This document shows positions 55,356 to 64,000 of a stretch of 64,000 bases of DNA, piece after piece (position 1 is the first letter of the stretch; each line of letters begins with the position of its first letter). The notes beneath the pieces are model-generated. The model saw only the letters and a program-made list of their open reading frames with translations. It did not search any database and was not told the DNA's origin. Location of the stretch: positions 372,001 through 436,000 of the forward strand of contig NZ_JACIJM010000002.1 of NCBI RefSeq assembly GCF_014199395.1, written 5' to 3'. The DNA is from Yoonia ponticola (GTDB lineage Bacteria; Pseudomonadota; Alphaproteobacteria; Rhodobacterales; Rhodobacteraceae). The position numbers and the translations under genes are program-made.

Positions 55356-56321
55356 ATGCGCCCCGTTTTTGCCCCGATCGCTGCGTTATGCCTACTGCCG
55401 TCGGCGTTATTCGCCCACGCAGACCACGACACGGTCGCCGAAAATGCCCTGACGGCACCAAGCGAGATCGTCGATTGTACGCTTGAAAACGGTGATGCGG
55501 CGCAATGTGCGTCGTACACTGTGAAATCATTGCCTGACGATCTGGAAATCGGACCGTTCTGCCCTGCGACACTTGATGAAACGGGTGGGCTTTGGGAGTG
55601 GGACGGCGAACGTGACGGTACGTATCTACTGGACCGCGCGTTCTTTGAGATGCTGAACGGGCAGGGCTACACGTTTTATGATGGTGACGAGAATGTCTAT
55701 TCGTTTGATATTCGCACCGAACGTCCTGTTGAAGACCACGAATGTATCAATGCGTCGCTCGATGAGGCGGCTGAGATGACTGTTCTGATCCCGATTAACC
55801 CTGTGATGGCGGATGAACCAACTGATCTGGGCACCGTTGCGAAGGTGGGTATCGGGATTGATGGCGTGCCAATCTTTGCCGATGCGCCATCGGTTCTAGA
55901 GCGGTCACATATGCCCGCGCTGGACGTTTGTGGTGGTCATATTGACCCAGGTGGCTGGTATCACTGGCACGCGACCGCCACCGATATCGCGACACCGCTG
56001 GAAGAAGCCGGAATTGAGAGCACATGCAGCGTGGCGCAGGATAGCGGCGCATTGTTCGCCTATGCGTTTGACGGTTTCGCGATCTTTGGACACACAGAAG
56101 CGGACGGCACGATGCCCGCTGATCTGGATAGGTGCGGTGGCCATATCGGTATGACGGCCGCAGATGACGAGGCTGTTTACCATTACCACGCTGGCGAAAC
56201 TTTCCCGAACCTGCCGAACTGTCTGGTTGGGGTGTCCGCGCAGGATAACTTTAGCACAACCGCCGCGCAGGGCATTGGGTCCGCGCAAGGTGATCGTGGT
56301 GGGCCGCCACCTAAGCCATAA
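55356..56321 (+). CDS. YHYH-domain secreted protein
   Basis: The 321-residue exported protein (signal VFAPIAALCLLPSALFAHA) carries the YHYH domain: CGGHIDPGGWYHWH, and CGGHIGMTAADDEAVYHYH toward the end with the paired Cys. The domain is widespread and uncharacterised. The His-rich motif suggests metal binding. ATG 55356 with AAGGAAG upstream is preferred to 55341. Convergent with mutT. Confidence 0.85.
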   Translation: MRPVFAPIAALCLLPSALFAHADHDTVAENALTAPSEIVDCTLENGDAAQCASYTVKSLPDDLEIGPFCPATLDETGGLWEWDGERDGTYLLDRAFFEMLNGQGYTFYDGDENVYSFDIRTERPVEDHECINASLDEAAEMTVLIPINPVMADEPTDLGTVAKVGIGIDGVPIFADAPSVLERSHMPALDVCGGHIDPGGWYHWHATATDIATPLEEAGIESTCSVAQDSGALFAYAFDGFAIFGHTEADGTMPADLDRCGGHIGMTAADDEAVYHYHAGETFPNLPNCLVGVSAQDNFSTTAAQGIGSAQGDRGGPPPKP

Positions 56322-56374
56322 GATACAACTGATGATGGTACGTCGTTGAATTTGGTTCGGTAAATAGAACGGTT

Positions 56375-56403
56375 TCCCCCACGCAGATGTGTTTGCGTGG
56401 GGG
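56375..56403. terminator. GC-rich hairpin between converging genes
   Basis: CCCCCACGCA-GATGTGTT-TGCGTGGGGG is a 10-bp perfect stem in the gap between the YHYH gene and mutT. No U-tract on either strand, so a transcription block or decoy structure is possible but unproven. Confidence 0.45.
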
Positions 56404-56465
56404 GACAGTCGGATGCCTCCGGCGGGGATTTAGAAGAAGTCAAAGAAGCCGAGGGCGTGGTGCGA

Positions 56466-56864
56466 TTAAAGCCAGTCCCTGAGGATCGGGATGAGCGGGA
56501 TATCTGCGGGCGGCATTGGATAGTCGCGCAGGTCTCTTGCGGCGACCCATTTGAGCGATTGCCCTTCGCGGCCTTGCGGTGTTCCGTTCCATTTGCGACA
56601 TGCGAAAAGTGGCATCAACAGGTGGAAATCGTCGTAGCTGTGTGATGCAAAGGTTAGCGGCGCGAGGCAGCTTTCCCATGTGTCGATGCCGAGTTCTTCT
56701 TGCAGTTCGCGGATCAGGGCGACTTCGGGCGTTTCGCCAGTCTCGACTTTGCCGCCTGGGAATTCCCACAAGCCCGCGAGCGATTTGCCTTCGGGTCGTT
56801 GTGCAAGCAGGACGCGCCCATCGGTGTCGATGAGCGCGACTGCGGAAACCAGAAGCGTTTTCAC
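56466..56864 (-). CDS. mutT: 8-oxo-dGTP diphosphatase (MutT)
   Basis: MutT hydrolyses 8-oxo-dGTP, preventing A:T to C:G mutation. The 132-residue protein (GTG start giving VKTLLVSAVALID) has the NUDIX box GGKVETGETPEVALIRELQEELGI. The GTG is decided by the GTGA overlap with the argJ stop at 56861-56864; the frame is open further but unsupported. It is the last gene of isomerase-argJ-mutT. Confidence 0.9.
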   Translation of the reverse strand: MKTLLVSAVALIDTDGRVLLAQRPEGKSLAGLWEFPGGKVETGETPEVALIRELQEELGIDTWESCLAPLTFASHSYDDFHLLMPLFACRKWNGTPQGREGQSLKWVAARDLRDYPMPPADIPLIPILRDWL

Positions 56865-58075
56865 GAGCGATAATCCGCGTTGATACGGATATATTCGTGG
56901 GTCAGATCGCAGGTCCAAACGGTGCTACTGCCGGAACCGATGCCAAGATCAACGCTGATCGTGATTTCATCGCCCTTCATGTAGGCCGCTGCCGCATCTT
57001 CTGAATAATCAGGCGCGCGCCAGCCGTTGTCGGCTACTTTGATATCGCCGAAACTGATCGACAGCGCGTCGCGATCTGCTTTGGCGCCGGATTTCCCGAC
57101 GGCCATGACGACCCGTCCCCAGTTCGCATCTTCGCCAGCGATAGCGGTTTTGACGAGTGGAGAGTTGGCCGTGGCCATTGCGACTTTGCGCGCGTCGTCG
57201 TCGCTATCTGCGCCGGTGACGTCGATGGTGATGAATTTGGTCGCACCTTCACCGTCGCGCACAACTTGGTGGGCGAGATCAAGCATGACCGCGTGAAGCG
57301 CCTCGGCGAAATCGTCGTTGCCCGTGACGTCAACACCAGATGCGCCAGTTGCCCCGACAAGCAGCGTATCAGAGGTCGATGTGTCACTATCGACGGTGAT
57401 GTTGTTGAATGTTTTGTTGGTGTTATCCGTCAGGACCCATTGCAGTGCCTCAAAGCCAATCACAGCGTCGGTAAAGATGTAGACCAGCATCGTCGCCATA
57501 TCCGGCGCGATCATGCCTGATCCTTTGGCGATGCCTGCGATGTTGACTGTCTTGCCGTCCACGGTGATCTGGCGCGTCGATCCTTTGGCAAAGGTATCGG
57601 TGGTCATGATCGCACGGGCCGCGTCGGACAGGCCTGCGGTCGTTTGCGCTGTGTGGAGTTCGCCGATTTTCGCGATGATTTTGTCGTGCGGTAATGGCTC
57701 GCCGATCACGCCTGTCGAGGACGTGAAGACGCGATTTGCGGCGACGCCTGTTGTGTCTTGGATCGCGGATGCAATCGCGTTGACCGAACCTGTGCCATGC
57801 TTGCCCGTGAATGCGTTGGAGTTACCCGAGTTCACGAAAATCGCGGCGGGGCCGGACTGGTCGCCACCTAGTTTTTCCTGGCAGTCCAGCACGTTGGCGG
57901 ACCGCGTTGCAGAGCGCGTGAAGACCCCGGCGATGGTGCTGCCGGGGGTCAATAGGGCCAACATGACGTCGGCCCTATTGGCGTATTTCACCCCCGCTTC
58001 CGCAGTTGCGAATGTCACGCCGTCGATGACGGGAAGGTCGGGAAAGGCCGCAGGGGCCAGCGGGGAAAGTGGCAT
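56861..58075 (-). CDS. argJ: Bifunctional glutamate N-acetyltransferase / ornithine acetyltransferase
   Basis: ArgJ recycles the acetyl group in arginine synthesis. The 404-residue proprotein cleaves itself at a conserved Thr in GSGMIAPDMATMLVY (about residue 190), typical of ArgJ. The N-terminal GVFTRSATRSANV matches the family. The gene follows the ppiC-type gene with no gap (TAAATG) and overlaps mutT by 4 nt. Confidence 0.95.
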   Translation of the reverse strand: MPLSPLAPAAFPDLPVIDGVTFATAEAGVKYANRADVMLALLTPGSTIAGVFTRSATRSANVLDCQEKLGGDQSGPAAIFVNSGNSNAFTGKHGTGSVNAIASAIQDTTGVAANRVFTSSTGVIGEPLPHDKIIAKIGELHTAQTTAGLSDAARAIMTTDTFAKGSTRQITVDGKTVNIAGIAKGSGMIAPDMATMLVYIFTDAVIGFEALQWVLTDNTNKTFNNITVDSDTSTSDTLLVGATGASGVDVTGNDDFAEALHAVMLDLAHQVVRDGEGATKFITIDVTGADSDDDARKVAMATANSPLVKTAIAGEDANWGRVVMAVGKSGAKADRDALSISFGDIKVADNGWRAPDYSEDAAAAYMKGDEITISVDLGIGSGSSTVWTCDLTHEYIRINADYRS

Positions 58076-58924
58076 TTATTTCGGCTCCAGCAAGGACAGA
58101 TCGCCGAGAAGTTCAGGATCAAATGCGCCGTCTTCTGGCAGCACGATGTCAGCAGCTTCGGTCAATTCGGCCAAGCGGGCTTGAATCGCGGCTTCCTGCA
58201 CTTCGGCCATCAGTTCTGAACGGACTTCTTCAAGCTCTGGTGCTTCTTTGACGCGACTTTCGAGCAGTTTGATCACGTGAAAACCGAATTGCGTTTCGAC
58301 AGGGTCGGAAACAGCGCCGACTTCCATGTTCATGACGGCATCTTCAAACGGTGTGACCATCTGGCCTGCGCCGAACCAGCCAAGGTTGCCGCCGTTTGGC
58401 GCGCTAGGTCCGGTGGACACTTCTTTCGCGACGTCTGCGAATTCTTCGCCTTCATCGATACGCGCTTTGGCAGCCTCGGCTTCTTCCAGCGTTTCAACAA
58501 GCAGGTGTGCTGCGTTGTATTCGGTTTCTGATTCGCCTGTCTCATATTTGCTGTCGTAGGCGGTTTGCAGCGCTTCGTCGGTCATTGCTTCGACGGAAAG
58601 CATGTCGATTGCTTCGCCAGCCAGCAAAGAGCGGCGTTCGTTGCGCAGGGCGTATTCGACGCGGTCAGGTGTTTCTGTGACGGCATCAGACAAAAGCTGT
58701 TGTTGGATCAGTTGCTCTAAAACGCCATCAAACAGCACGTCGGCAGCCAATGCCTGATACTGCTGAGGCAGTTGAGCGCGTGCGATAATCATCTCGCCGA
58801 GTGTGATTTCGGTCTCACCAACTGTTGCGATAACGGTCGCGGCTGTGGTGTCTTGCGCTGCAACTGGTGCTGCGAGTACTGCGATCAGCGCCGCCGACCC
58901 CAAAAATGTTGCATGTTTCATCAT
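58076..58924 (-). CDS. Exported parvulin-type peptidyl-prolyl isomerase
   Basis: The 282-residue protein has a signal sequence (FLGSAALIAVLAAPVAAQ) and a parvulin domain (YNAAHLLVETLEEAEAAKARIDEGEEFADVAKEVSTG and GGNLGWFGAGQMVTPFEDAV). It would assist folding of envelope proteins. The ATG at 58924 or 58921 has AAGGG upstream. It diverges from secA, and the nearest palindrome at 58944-58959 lies in its leader. Confidence 0.88.
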   Translation of the reverse strand: MMKHATFLGSAALIAVLAAPVAAQDTTAATVIATVGETEITLGEMIIARAQLPQQYQALAADVLFDGVLEQLIQQQLLSDAVTETPDRVEYALRNERRSLLAGEAIDMLSVEAMTDEALQTAYDSKYETGESETEYNAAHLLVETLEEAEAAKARIDEGEEFADVAKEVSTGPSAPNGGNLGWFGAGQMVTPFEDAVMNMEVGAVSDPVETQFGFHVIKLLESRVKEAPELEEVRSELMAEVQEAAIQARLAELTEAADIVLPEDGAFDPELLGDLSLLEPK

Positions 58925-58943
58925 AAAACGATCCCTTAATGCA

Positions 58944-58959
58944 TCACGCAGGTGCGTGA
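58944..58959. promoter_or_regulatory. Palindrome in the isomerase-secA intergenic region
   Basis: TCACGCA-GG-TGCGTGA, a perfect 7-bp inverted repeat with a 2-nt spacer, lies 20 nt upstream of the isomerase start and next to a TTGACA box (58962-58967) on the plus strand. Operator-like, but the regulator is unknown. Confidence 0.4.
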
Positions 58960-58961
58960 CG

Positions 58962-58990
58962 TTGACACTGTTCAACCCCGACCTTAGATC
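58962..58990 (+). promoter_or_regulatory. Candidate secA promoter
   Basis: TTGACA followed after 17 nt by TAGATC is a good -35 with a poor -10, 118 nt before the secA start. Tentative. Confidence 0.35.
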
Positions 58991-59107
58991 ATTGAGAGAC
59001 CCTGAGGGGGCTGGTCTTGGCCCTTTGTAGGTGGCCTGTTCAGGGGCTACAAGCGACCTCCTCTCAATTCGATGTTAGAACGGCGTGTCTGCGCCACCGG
59101 AGAACAC

Positions 59108-61816
59108 ATGCTTGGTTTAGGAAATGTTGCCAAAAAAGTTTTTGGCACCGCTAATGATCGCAAAGTCAAAGCGGTTCGTCCGTTGGTCGCAAAGATCAAC
59201 GCGCTAGAGCCAGAGTTTGAAAAACTGACTGACGAGCAGATCAAAGCGAAGACAGAAGAACTTGCTGGTCGCGCGATGGGCGGCGAAAGTCTGGATGCGT
59301 TGCTACCAGAAGCGTTTGCCAACTGTCGCGAGGGCGCGCGTCGTGCTCTTGGCTTGCGGGCGTTTGATACACAGTTGATGGGCGGGATATTCCTGCATCA
59401 GGGCAATATTTCAGAGCAGAAAACTGGTGAGGGTAAAACCCTGACAGCGACGTTCGCCGCCTATCTGAATGCGTTGACGGGCAAAGGCGTTCATATCGTT
59501 ACCGTCAACGATTACCTTGCCAAGCGTGACGCCGAATGGATGGCGAACGTTTATAACTTCCTCGGTTTGACTGTTGGTGTGATTTACCCGCAGCAGCCAG
59601 AAGCCGAAAAGATCGCGGCTTATGCGTCTGACGTGACTTTTGCGACGAACAACGAGCTTGGGTTCGATTATCTGCGCGACAACATGAAGTCTGAATTGTC
59701 CCAGATGTCCCAGCGCGATCACAACTTTGCGATTGTGGATGAGGTCGATTCGATTTTGATCGACGAAGCACGGACACCGCTGATCATCTCCGGCCCTGCG
59801 CAAGATCGGTCTGAAATGTACATCGCGATTGATCGTTTGATCCCCGAAGTACAAGACGATCACTTTACCCTAGATGAAAAGTCGCGTCAGGCGACGTTCA
59901 CCGACGACGGCAACGATTTCATCGAGAAACGCCTGTCCGAAATGGGTCAACTGCCCGAAGGTCAGACGCTTTACGATCCAGAAAGCGCTACGCTGGTGCA
60001 CCACGTCAGCCAAGGTTTGCTGGCGCACAAGATGTTCCAAAAAGACAAAGACTACATCGTTCGTGACGGTGAAGTGGTCCTGATTGACGAATTTACGGGC
60101 CGGATGATGGACGGGCGCCGTCTGTCCAATGGTCTGCACCAAGCGATTGAAGCGAAAGAAGGCGTGAAGCCAAAGCCGGAAAACGTCACGCTGGCGTCGG
60201 TTACGTTCCAGAACTACTTCCGTTTGTACAACAAGCTTGCTGGAATGACTGGCACCGCGTTGACCGAAGCTGACGAATTCAACGAGATTTACGGGCTTGG
60301 TGTGGTCGAGGTTCCGACGAACCGTCCGATCGCGCGGATCGACGAAAACGATCAGGTCTACCGCACTGCCCGTGAGAAATATCAGGGCGTTGTTGATACG
60401 ATCAAGGAAGCCCACGAAAAAGGCCAGCCGATGCTGGTTGGTACAACGTCGATTGAGAAATCCGAACTGATCAGCCAGATGCTGACTGACGCAGGCATTG
60501 CGCACAACGTGCTGAACGCGCGTTTGCACGAGCAAGAAGCGCAGATCATCGGTGACGCGGGCAAGTTGGGTGCAGTGACAATCGCCACCAACATGGCGGG
60601 TCGCGGTACTGATATTAAGCTTGGCGGTAACATTGAGATGCAGATCGTGCAGGCTTTGGCCGCCGACCCAGACGCGCATCCCGACGAGGTCCGTGCGCGG
60701 ATTGAAGCAGAGCACGCGGACGCAGAGGCAAAGGTAAAAGAGGCGGGCGGTCTGTTCGTTCTGGCCACTGAACGCCACGAAAGCCGTCGGATTGATAACC
60801 AGTTGCGCGGTCGGTCTGGCCGTCAGGGGGATCCGGGCCGGTCGTTGTTCTTGCTGTCGCTCGAAGATGATCTGATGCGGATTTTCGGGTCCGAGCGTCT
60901 GGACAAAGTGTTGTCTACGCTTGGCATGAAAGAAGGCGAAGCGATCATTCACCCATGGGTGAACAAATCGCTAGAACGTGCGCAGGCGAAAGTCGAAGGT
61001 CGTAACTTTGACATGCGCAAGCAGTTGTTGAAATTCGACGACGTGATGAACGAGCAGCGCAAAGTGATCTTTGGTCAGCGTCGCGACATCATGGAAGACA
61101 GCGATCTGTCCGAAGTTGCTCGCGATATGCGTCTGCAAGTGATCGAAGATTTGGTTGACGAATTCATGCCGCCAAAATCTTACGCCGATCAATGGGACAC
61201 CGAAGGGTTATATGCCGCTGTGATCCGCGATCTTGGCATGGATGCGCCTGTGATGAAGTGGGCGTCTGAAGAAGGCGTTGATGCTGATGTGATGCGTGAA
61301 CGGCTAGAGGCCGAGTCAGACAAATACATGGCCGAAAAAGAAGAAGCCTTTGGCCCAGAGACATTGCGCAACATCGAAAAGCAACTGTTGTTGCAGACCA
61401 TTGATGCGAAATGGCGCGAGCATTTGTTGACGTTGGAACACCTGCGCTCTGTCGTTGGCTTCCGTGGGTACGCGCAACGTGATCCGTTGAATGAATACAA
61501 AACCGAAGGGTTCCAACTGTTTGAGCGCCTTTTGGATGGCTTGCGGACTGATGTGACGCAAAAACTGGGCGCGATCCGTCCAATGTCTGCGGAAGAACAG
61601 GAACGTATGGTTGCGCAGGTGCGTGAACAACAAGCGGCAGCCGCTGCTGCAGCTGCAGGCGCGACCGCTGTTTCCGCTAGCGCAACAACGGCTGGCACAG
61701 CGCGTGAAGGTTTCGTCGAAGATGATCCATCAACATGGGGCACGCCAAGTAGGAATGACCTATGCCCGTGTGGTTCTGGGCTAAAGTTCAAACATTGCCA
61801 CGGCAAACTCGGCTAA
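59108..61816 (+). CDS. secA: Preprotein translocase ATPase SecA
   Basis: SecA drives protein export through SecYEG. The 902-residue protein (start [13 protein letters not shown] with GGAG upstream) has Walker [13 protein letters not shown], the [15 protein letters not shown] motif, [15 protein letters not shown], and a C-terminal zinc motif [13 protein letters not shown] for SecB and lipid contact. Length and motifs are normal. The frame is open upstream to 59072. It diverges from the isomerase gene. Confidence 0.97.
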   Translation: MLGLGNVAKKVFGTANDRKVKAVRPLVAKINALEPEFEKLTDEQIKAKTEELAGRAMGGESLDALLPEAFANCREGARRALGLRAFDTQLMGGIFLHQGNISEQKTGEGKTLTATFAAYLNALTGKGVHIVTVNDYLAKRDAEWMANVYNFLGLTVGVIYPQQPEAEKIAAYASDVTFATNNELGFDYLRDNMKSELSQMSQRDHNFAIVDEVDSILIDEARTPLIISGPAQDRSEMYIAIDRLIPEVQDDHFTLDEKSRQATFTDDGNDFIEKRLSEMGQLPEGQTLYDPESATLVHHVSQGLLAHKMFQKDKDYIVRDGEVVLIDEFTGRMMDGRRLSNGLHQAIEAKEGVKPKPENVTLASVTFQNYFRLYNKLAGMTGTALTEADEFNEIYGLGVVEVPTNRPIARIDENDQVYRTAREKYQGVVDTIKEAHEKGQPMLVGTTSIEKSELISQMLTDAGIAHNVLNARLHEQEAQIIGDAGKLGAVTIATNMAGRGTDIKLGGNIEMQIVQALAADPDAHPDEVRARIEAEHADAEAKVKEAGGLFVLATERHESRRIDNQLRGRSGRQGDPGRSLFLLSLEDDLMRIFGSERLDKVLSTLGMKEGEAIIHPWVNKSLERAQAKVEGRNFDMRKQLLKFDDVMNEQRKVIFGQRRDIMEDSDLSEVARDMRLQVIEDLVDEFMPPKSYADQWDTEGLYAAVIRDLGMDAPVMKWASEEGVDADVMRERLEAESDKYMAEKEEAFGPETLRNIEKQLLLQTIDAKWREHLLTLEHLRSVVGFRGYAQRDPLNEYKTEGFQLFERLLDGLRTDVTQKLGAIRPMSAEEQERMVAQVREQQAAAAAAAAGATAVSASATTAGTAREGFVEDDPSTWGTPSRNDLCPCGSGLKFKHCHGKLG

Positions 61817-61844
61817 TTTCAGCCATATTCCCGTCACCGTAAAA

Positions 61845-61866
61845 CCCCAGCGCGGCCGCGTTGGGG
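61845..61866. other. 22-bp near-palindrome after secA
   Basis: CCCCAGCGCGGCCGCGTTGGGG is self-complementary except one G-T pair. It lies 28 nt after the secA stop but is not followed by a U-tract on the plus strand (TCACG); on the minus strand TTTT follows. It could be a poor terminator or protective hairpin. Confidence 0.5.
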
Positions 61867-61913
61867 TCACGACTCAGGTGCTATTGTTTCCAAGTGGAAT
61901 CGGGAGCTATCTA

Positions 61914-62867
61914 ATGTCGCGACTAACGAGAGTGAAAAAAGTAACAACCATTGCAGGTACATTTGCGATGGCGTTGGGTATCGGCTTTGTCATGCAATAC
62001 GACGATGCGGATGCAGCGCGCTACCAACCTGATGCCCACATTGAGCTTCGCAAGCCGGTTTTGTTGGTCGATTATTCGCCGCTGACTGCGTTGGATAGCA
62101 TGTCGCCAAAGGCGGAAAACCCTGCATCTGTTTATATGACATCGACATCGAATTTGGCGGTTGATCCCGATAGTGTGAAGCTGATCGCGTTGATCGAAGA
62201 CGTCGAACCCGTGGACAGCCAAAGCTTGTTTGCACAAACTCAATCGAACGCCAGCCCGAGACGCGATTGCGGAATTAGCGCCGTAACCGCACCCAATGCA
62301 ACGGGTTCGGTGGCAATGACGGTTGCATCGGAATGCCGTGCGGACATGCCGTTCACGGTCAGCCATAACGGGCTTTCGTTTTCTGCACAGACGGATGCCG
62401 AAGGTACTGCGAAACTAACGGTGCCCGCGCTGTCCGAAGATGCGACCTTCTTTATCACATTCAGCGACGGCAAAAGCTTTGCAACGTCGACCTACGCACC
62501 GGATGCATCGCTGTACAACCGCGTGGTGTTTCAGTGGGAAGGCCACGAGGGATCGTACCTGCAAGCCGACGACGCGAACATTGTGTTGCTTGGCGAAAAC
62601 GTCGGTGCAATCCCCCGGTTCGCACAAATCTATACGTTTCCGGCGGACACCGACATGGCAACTGGATTGGCCGACATTGACGTGATTGCCCAAGTCACCG
62701 ATCTGAACTGCGGTCAGGCGCTTGTCGCCGAAAGCTTTTCGATCTTTCCGGGCGTTGTTGACCTTGCGTTTAAGGACATCCGCATCACACTTCCGAGTTG
62801 TGAACAGGTTGGCGCAACTCTTGAGTTGAAAAAGGTACTGGGGGAACAGACACTCGCTGCGAGATGA
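61914..62867 (+). CDS. Exported protein of unknown function
   Basis: I do not recognise the family. The 317-residue protein starts MSRLTRVKKVTTIAGTFAMA, a basic and hydrophobic leader typical of export, and follows GGGAG by 8 nt. The middle has a few cysteines (DCGISAV, ASECRADM, DLNCGQAL) that could pair, and beta-rich segments (VAMTVASECRADMPFTVSHNG). It overlaps the PstS-like gene by 4 nt (ATGA), implying a common role. Confidence 0.65.
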   Translation: MSRLTRVKKVTTIAGTFAMALGIGFVMQYDDADAARYQPDAHIELRKPVLLVDYSPLTALDSMSPKAENPASVYMTSTSNLAVDPDSVKLIALIEDVEPVDSQSLFAQTQSNASPRRDCGISAVTAPNATGSVAMTVASECRADMPFTVSHNGLSFSAQTDAEGTAKLTVPALSEDATFFITFSDGKSFATSTYAPDASLYNRVVFQWEGHEGSYLQADDANIVLLGENVGAIPRFAQIYTFPADTDMATGLADIDVIAQVTDLNCGQALVAESFSIFPGVVDLAFKDIRITLPSCEQVGATLELKKVLGEQTLAAR

Positions 62868-64000
62868 CTCGAGATTGTTTGGCCCCATTTACGAAAAAAC
62901 TGAAAACTGCGGTATGTATTGCCGCAGTTTTGCTGTGTGCGTCTGGCGCTGCGGCTGATCCTGTTACGGTCACATCCAAGAGTGGCGGCTTGGCGTTGAC
63001 GGGTGATGTGGTCGGGTATGATGGCGCGTTTTTGCAGTTGCATACTGATTACGGGCCTTTGACGCTGCATTACGGCGCTGTTGACTGCGAGGGCGCGGAT
63101 TGCCCTGATCCTGAAAACTTCGTTCCGATTGTACGGATGTCCGGCGCAGCACGGATGGTCGAGGTCGCGATGCCGGCCTTGGTTGAAGCGTTCGGCCGGT
63201 CCTATGGCTGGCAGTCGGTCCTGACCCAAATTGATCCGATACATTTTGAAGTCGCATTACTGGATGACGCCGAGGTCACGCAGGCCACGTTTGCATTCCG
63301 GATTACCACCACCGACGAAGGCTTCGCCGATCTTGTGGCGTTTGAAGCGGACATGGCGCTGGCCGTGCGCGAAATTCATGCGGATGAAGCGCAGTTGGCA
63401 ATGGACGCGGGGCTAGGTGATTTGACCGCGCCACGGCAAAGTCGGATCATCGGCTTGGATGCGCTTGTGCCTGTGGTGCATCCAGCGTTGGAGTTAGACG
63501 CGATTGCCCTGCAAGACGTCGCCCGCGTGTTTCGCGGATTGGTCGATAACTGGGCGGATATCGGCGGTCCCGATTTACCTGTGCAGCGGCACCTCGGTCC
63601 CGACGGGAACGGGCAAATGCAGTTCTTTGAGGATCGGGTAATCAGTCTGGGGCGCGGGACACTGGCGCAAGACGTCATACGCCATACTGACTTCGAGGCG
63701 TTGCGCAGCGCGGTGTCTGAAGTGCCCGGCAGTATTGCAGTTTTGCCGTTCAGTAAGACGGGGAATACACAGCCATTAGCCTTGCGCGATGCCTGTGGGT
63801 TCACGTCGATCCCCGTTACGACGACGTTAAAAACCGAAGATTATCCGCTGACAGAGCCTCTGTTTCTTTACATTCCAGATCGTATTCAGCCGCAAATTGT
63901 GCGCGACTTTTTGGCGTGGCTGCGTGGGCCAGAGGCGCAACTGGTGGTCAGGCGTTCCGGTTTTGTTGATCAAGGTGCCGTGCCGATCTCGCTTGATGCC
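62864..64000 (+). CDS. PstS-like periplasmic substrate-binding protein, 3' end outside the window
   Basis: The 379 visible residues start with a signal sequence (TAVCIAAVLLCASGAAAD) and read as a periplasmic phosphate-binding-type protein with segments IIGLDALVPVVHPALEL and NWADIGG, typical of PstS-like proteins. In the order such proteins often carry a C-terminal OmpA domain, which would lie beyond 64000, so I cannot confirm it. The ATG overlaps the upstream gene by 4 nt. The frame is open to the window end. Confidence 0.72.
   Translation, partial: MTRDCLAPFTKKLKTAVCIAAVLLCASGAAADPVTVTSKSGGLALTGDVVGYDGAFLQLHTDYGPLTLHYGAVDCEGADCPDPENFVPIVRMSGAARMVEVAMPALVEAFGRSYGWQSVLTQIDPIHFEVALLDDAEVTQATFAFRITTTDEGFADLVAFEADMALAVREIHADEAQLAMDAGLGDLTAPRQSRIIGLDALVPVVHPALELDAIALQDVARVFRGLVDNWADIGGPDLPVQRHLGPDGNGQMQFFEDRVISLGRGTLAQDVIRHTDFEALRSAVSEVPGSIAVLPFSKTGNTQPLALRDACGFTSIPVTTTLKTEDYPLTEPLFLYIPDRIQPQIVRDFLAWLRGPEAQLVVRRSGFVDQGAVPISLDA

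Noticed and set aside
58271..58285. CACGTG core resembling parS inside the isomerase gene
   Set aside because: The flanks differ from TGTTT/AAACA at several positions, and the site is far from parAB.
59870..60952. 360-residue minus-strand frame
   Set aside because: It lies entirely within secA, whose motifs are all intact; it is a reverse-complement shadow.
1..64000. tRNA, rRNA, CRISPR arrays, insertion sequences and prophage genes
   Set aside because: I looked for repeated spacers, transposase or integrase motifs and for tRNA- or rRNA-like gaps and saw none; nearly all of the sequence is explained by the listed genes.

Overview
The window reads as chromosomal DNA of an alphaproteobacterium, most likely a marine member of the Rhodobacterales (roseobacter-type). 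I base this on gene order (maf-aroE-coaE-dnaQ diverging from hemJ-rho-mnmE-mnmG-rsmG-parA-parB; rimP-nusA-ylxR/L7Ae-infB; ppiC-type isomerase/argJ/mutT next to secA), on CtrA- and CcrM-type motifs, and on moderate GC. I cannot name the genus. Genes are dense and mostly housekeeping. I see no rRNA, tRNA, CRISPR array, insertion sequence, integrase or prophage.

Left end (1-12 kb): this looks like the replication-origin and segregation region. Four leftward genes (maf, aroE, coaE, partial dnaQ) diverge from a rightward run (hemJ, rho, mnmE, mnmG, rsmG, parA, parB). Between them lies the only gene-free stretch over 300 bases (2393-2793). It holds an AT-rich core, two DnaA-box-like 9-mers, four GANTC sites and a perfect TTAA-N7-TTAA CtrA-type site, so it is a good oriC candidate. 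Two perfect 16-bp parS sites sit over the start of mnmG and near the start of rsmG, just upstream of parAB.

10-25 kb: hemW, rdgB and rph (leftward) diverge from hrcA and grpE. A TPM-domain gene follows whose Ser/Gly-rich tail is cut off by an in-frame TGA. Then come mutS, a probable operon of maeB, a PfkB kinase, a class IV aminotransferase and a sulfotransferase-like P-loop protein, and a leftward argG-SCP2 pair. 24-33 kb: a membrane protein, a NUDIX hydrolase, hslO-CoA pyrophosphatase-cca, two ABC exporter half-transporters and an RNA methyltransferase.

33-42 kb: two exported L,D-transpeptidases flank a CAP-domain lipoprotein (an envelope cluster). Next are another lipoprotein, hemH, a methyltransferase-like protein with a degenerate SAM motif, comF, grxC, a nitrilase-family hydrolase, a MarR regulator, a DJ-1/PfpI protein, ubiG and a proline iminopeptidase. 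43-48.5 kb: a complete peptide-type ABC importer (two permeases, one with three extra N-terminal membrane segments; a double ATPase; a Tat-exported binding protein).

48.5-64 kb: two small unknown envelope proteins, then the transcription/translation operon rimP-nusA-ylxR/L7Ae-infB with a terminator-like hairpin in its leader. A YHYH-domain protein, the leftward isomerase-argJ-mutT operon, secA, an unknown exported protein and the start of a PstS-like binding protein end the window. No striking new multi-gene system is obvious. The most distinctive items are the origin/parS architecture, the interrupted TPM gene, the aminotransferase-sulfotransferase pair and the permease extension.
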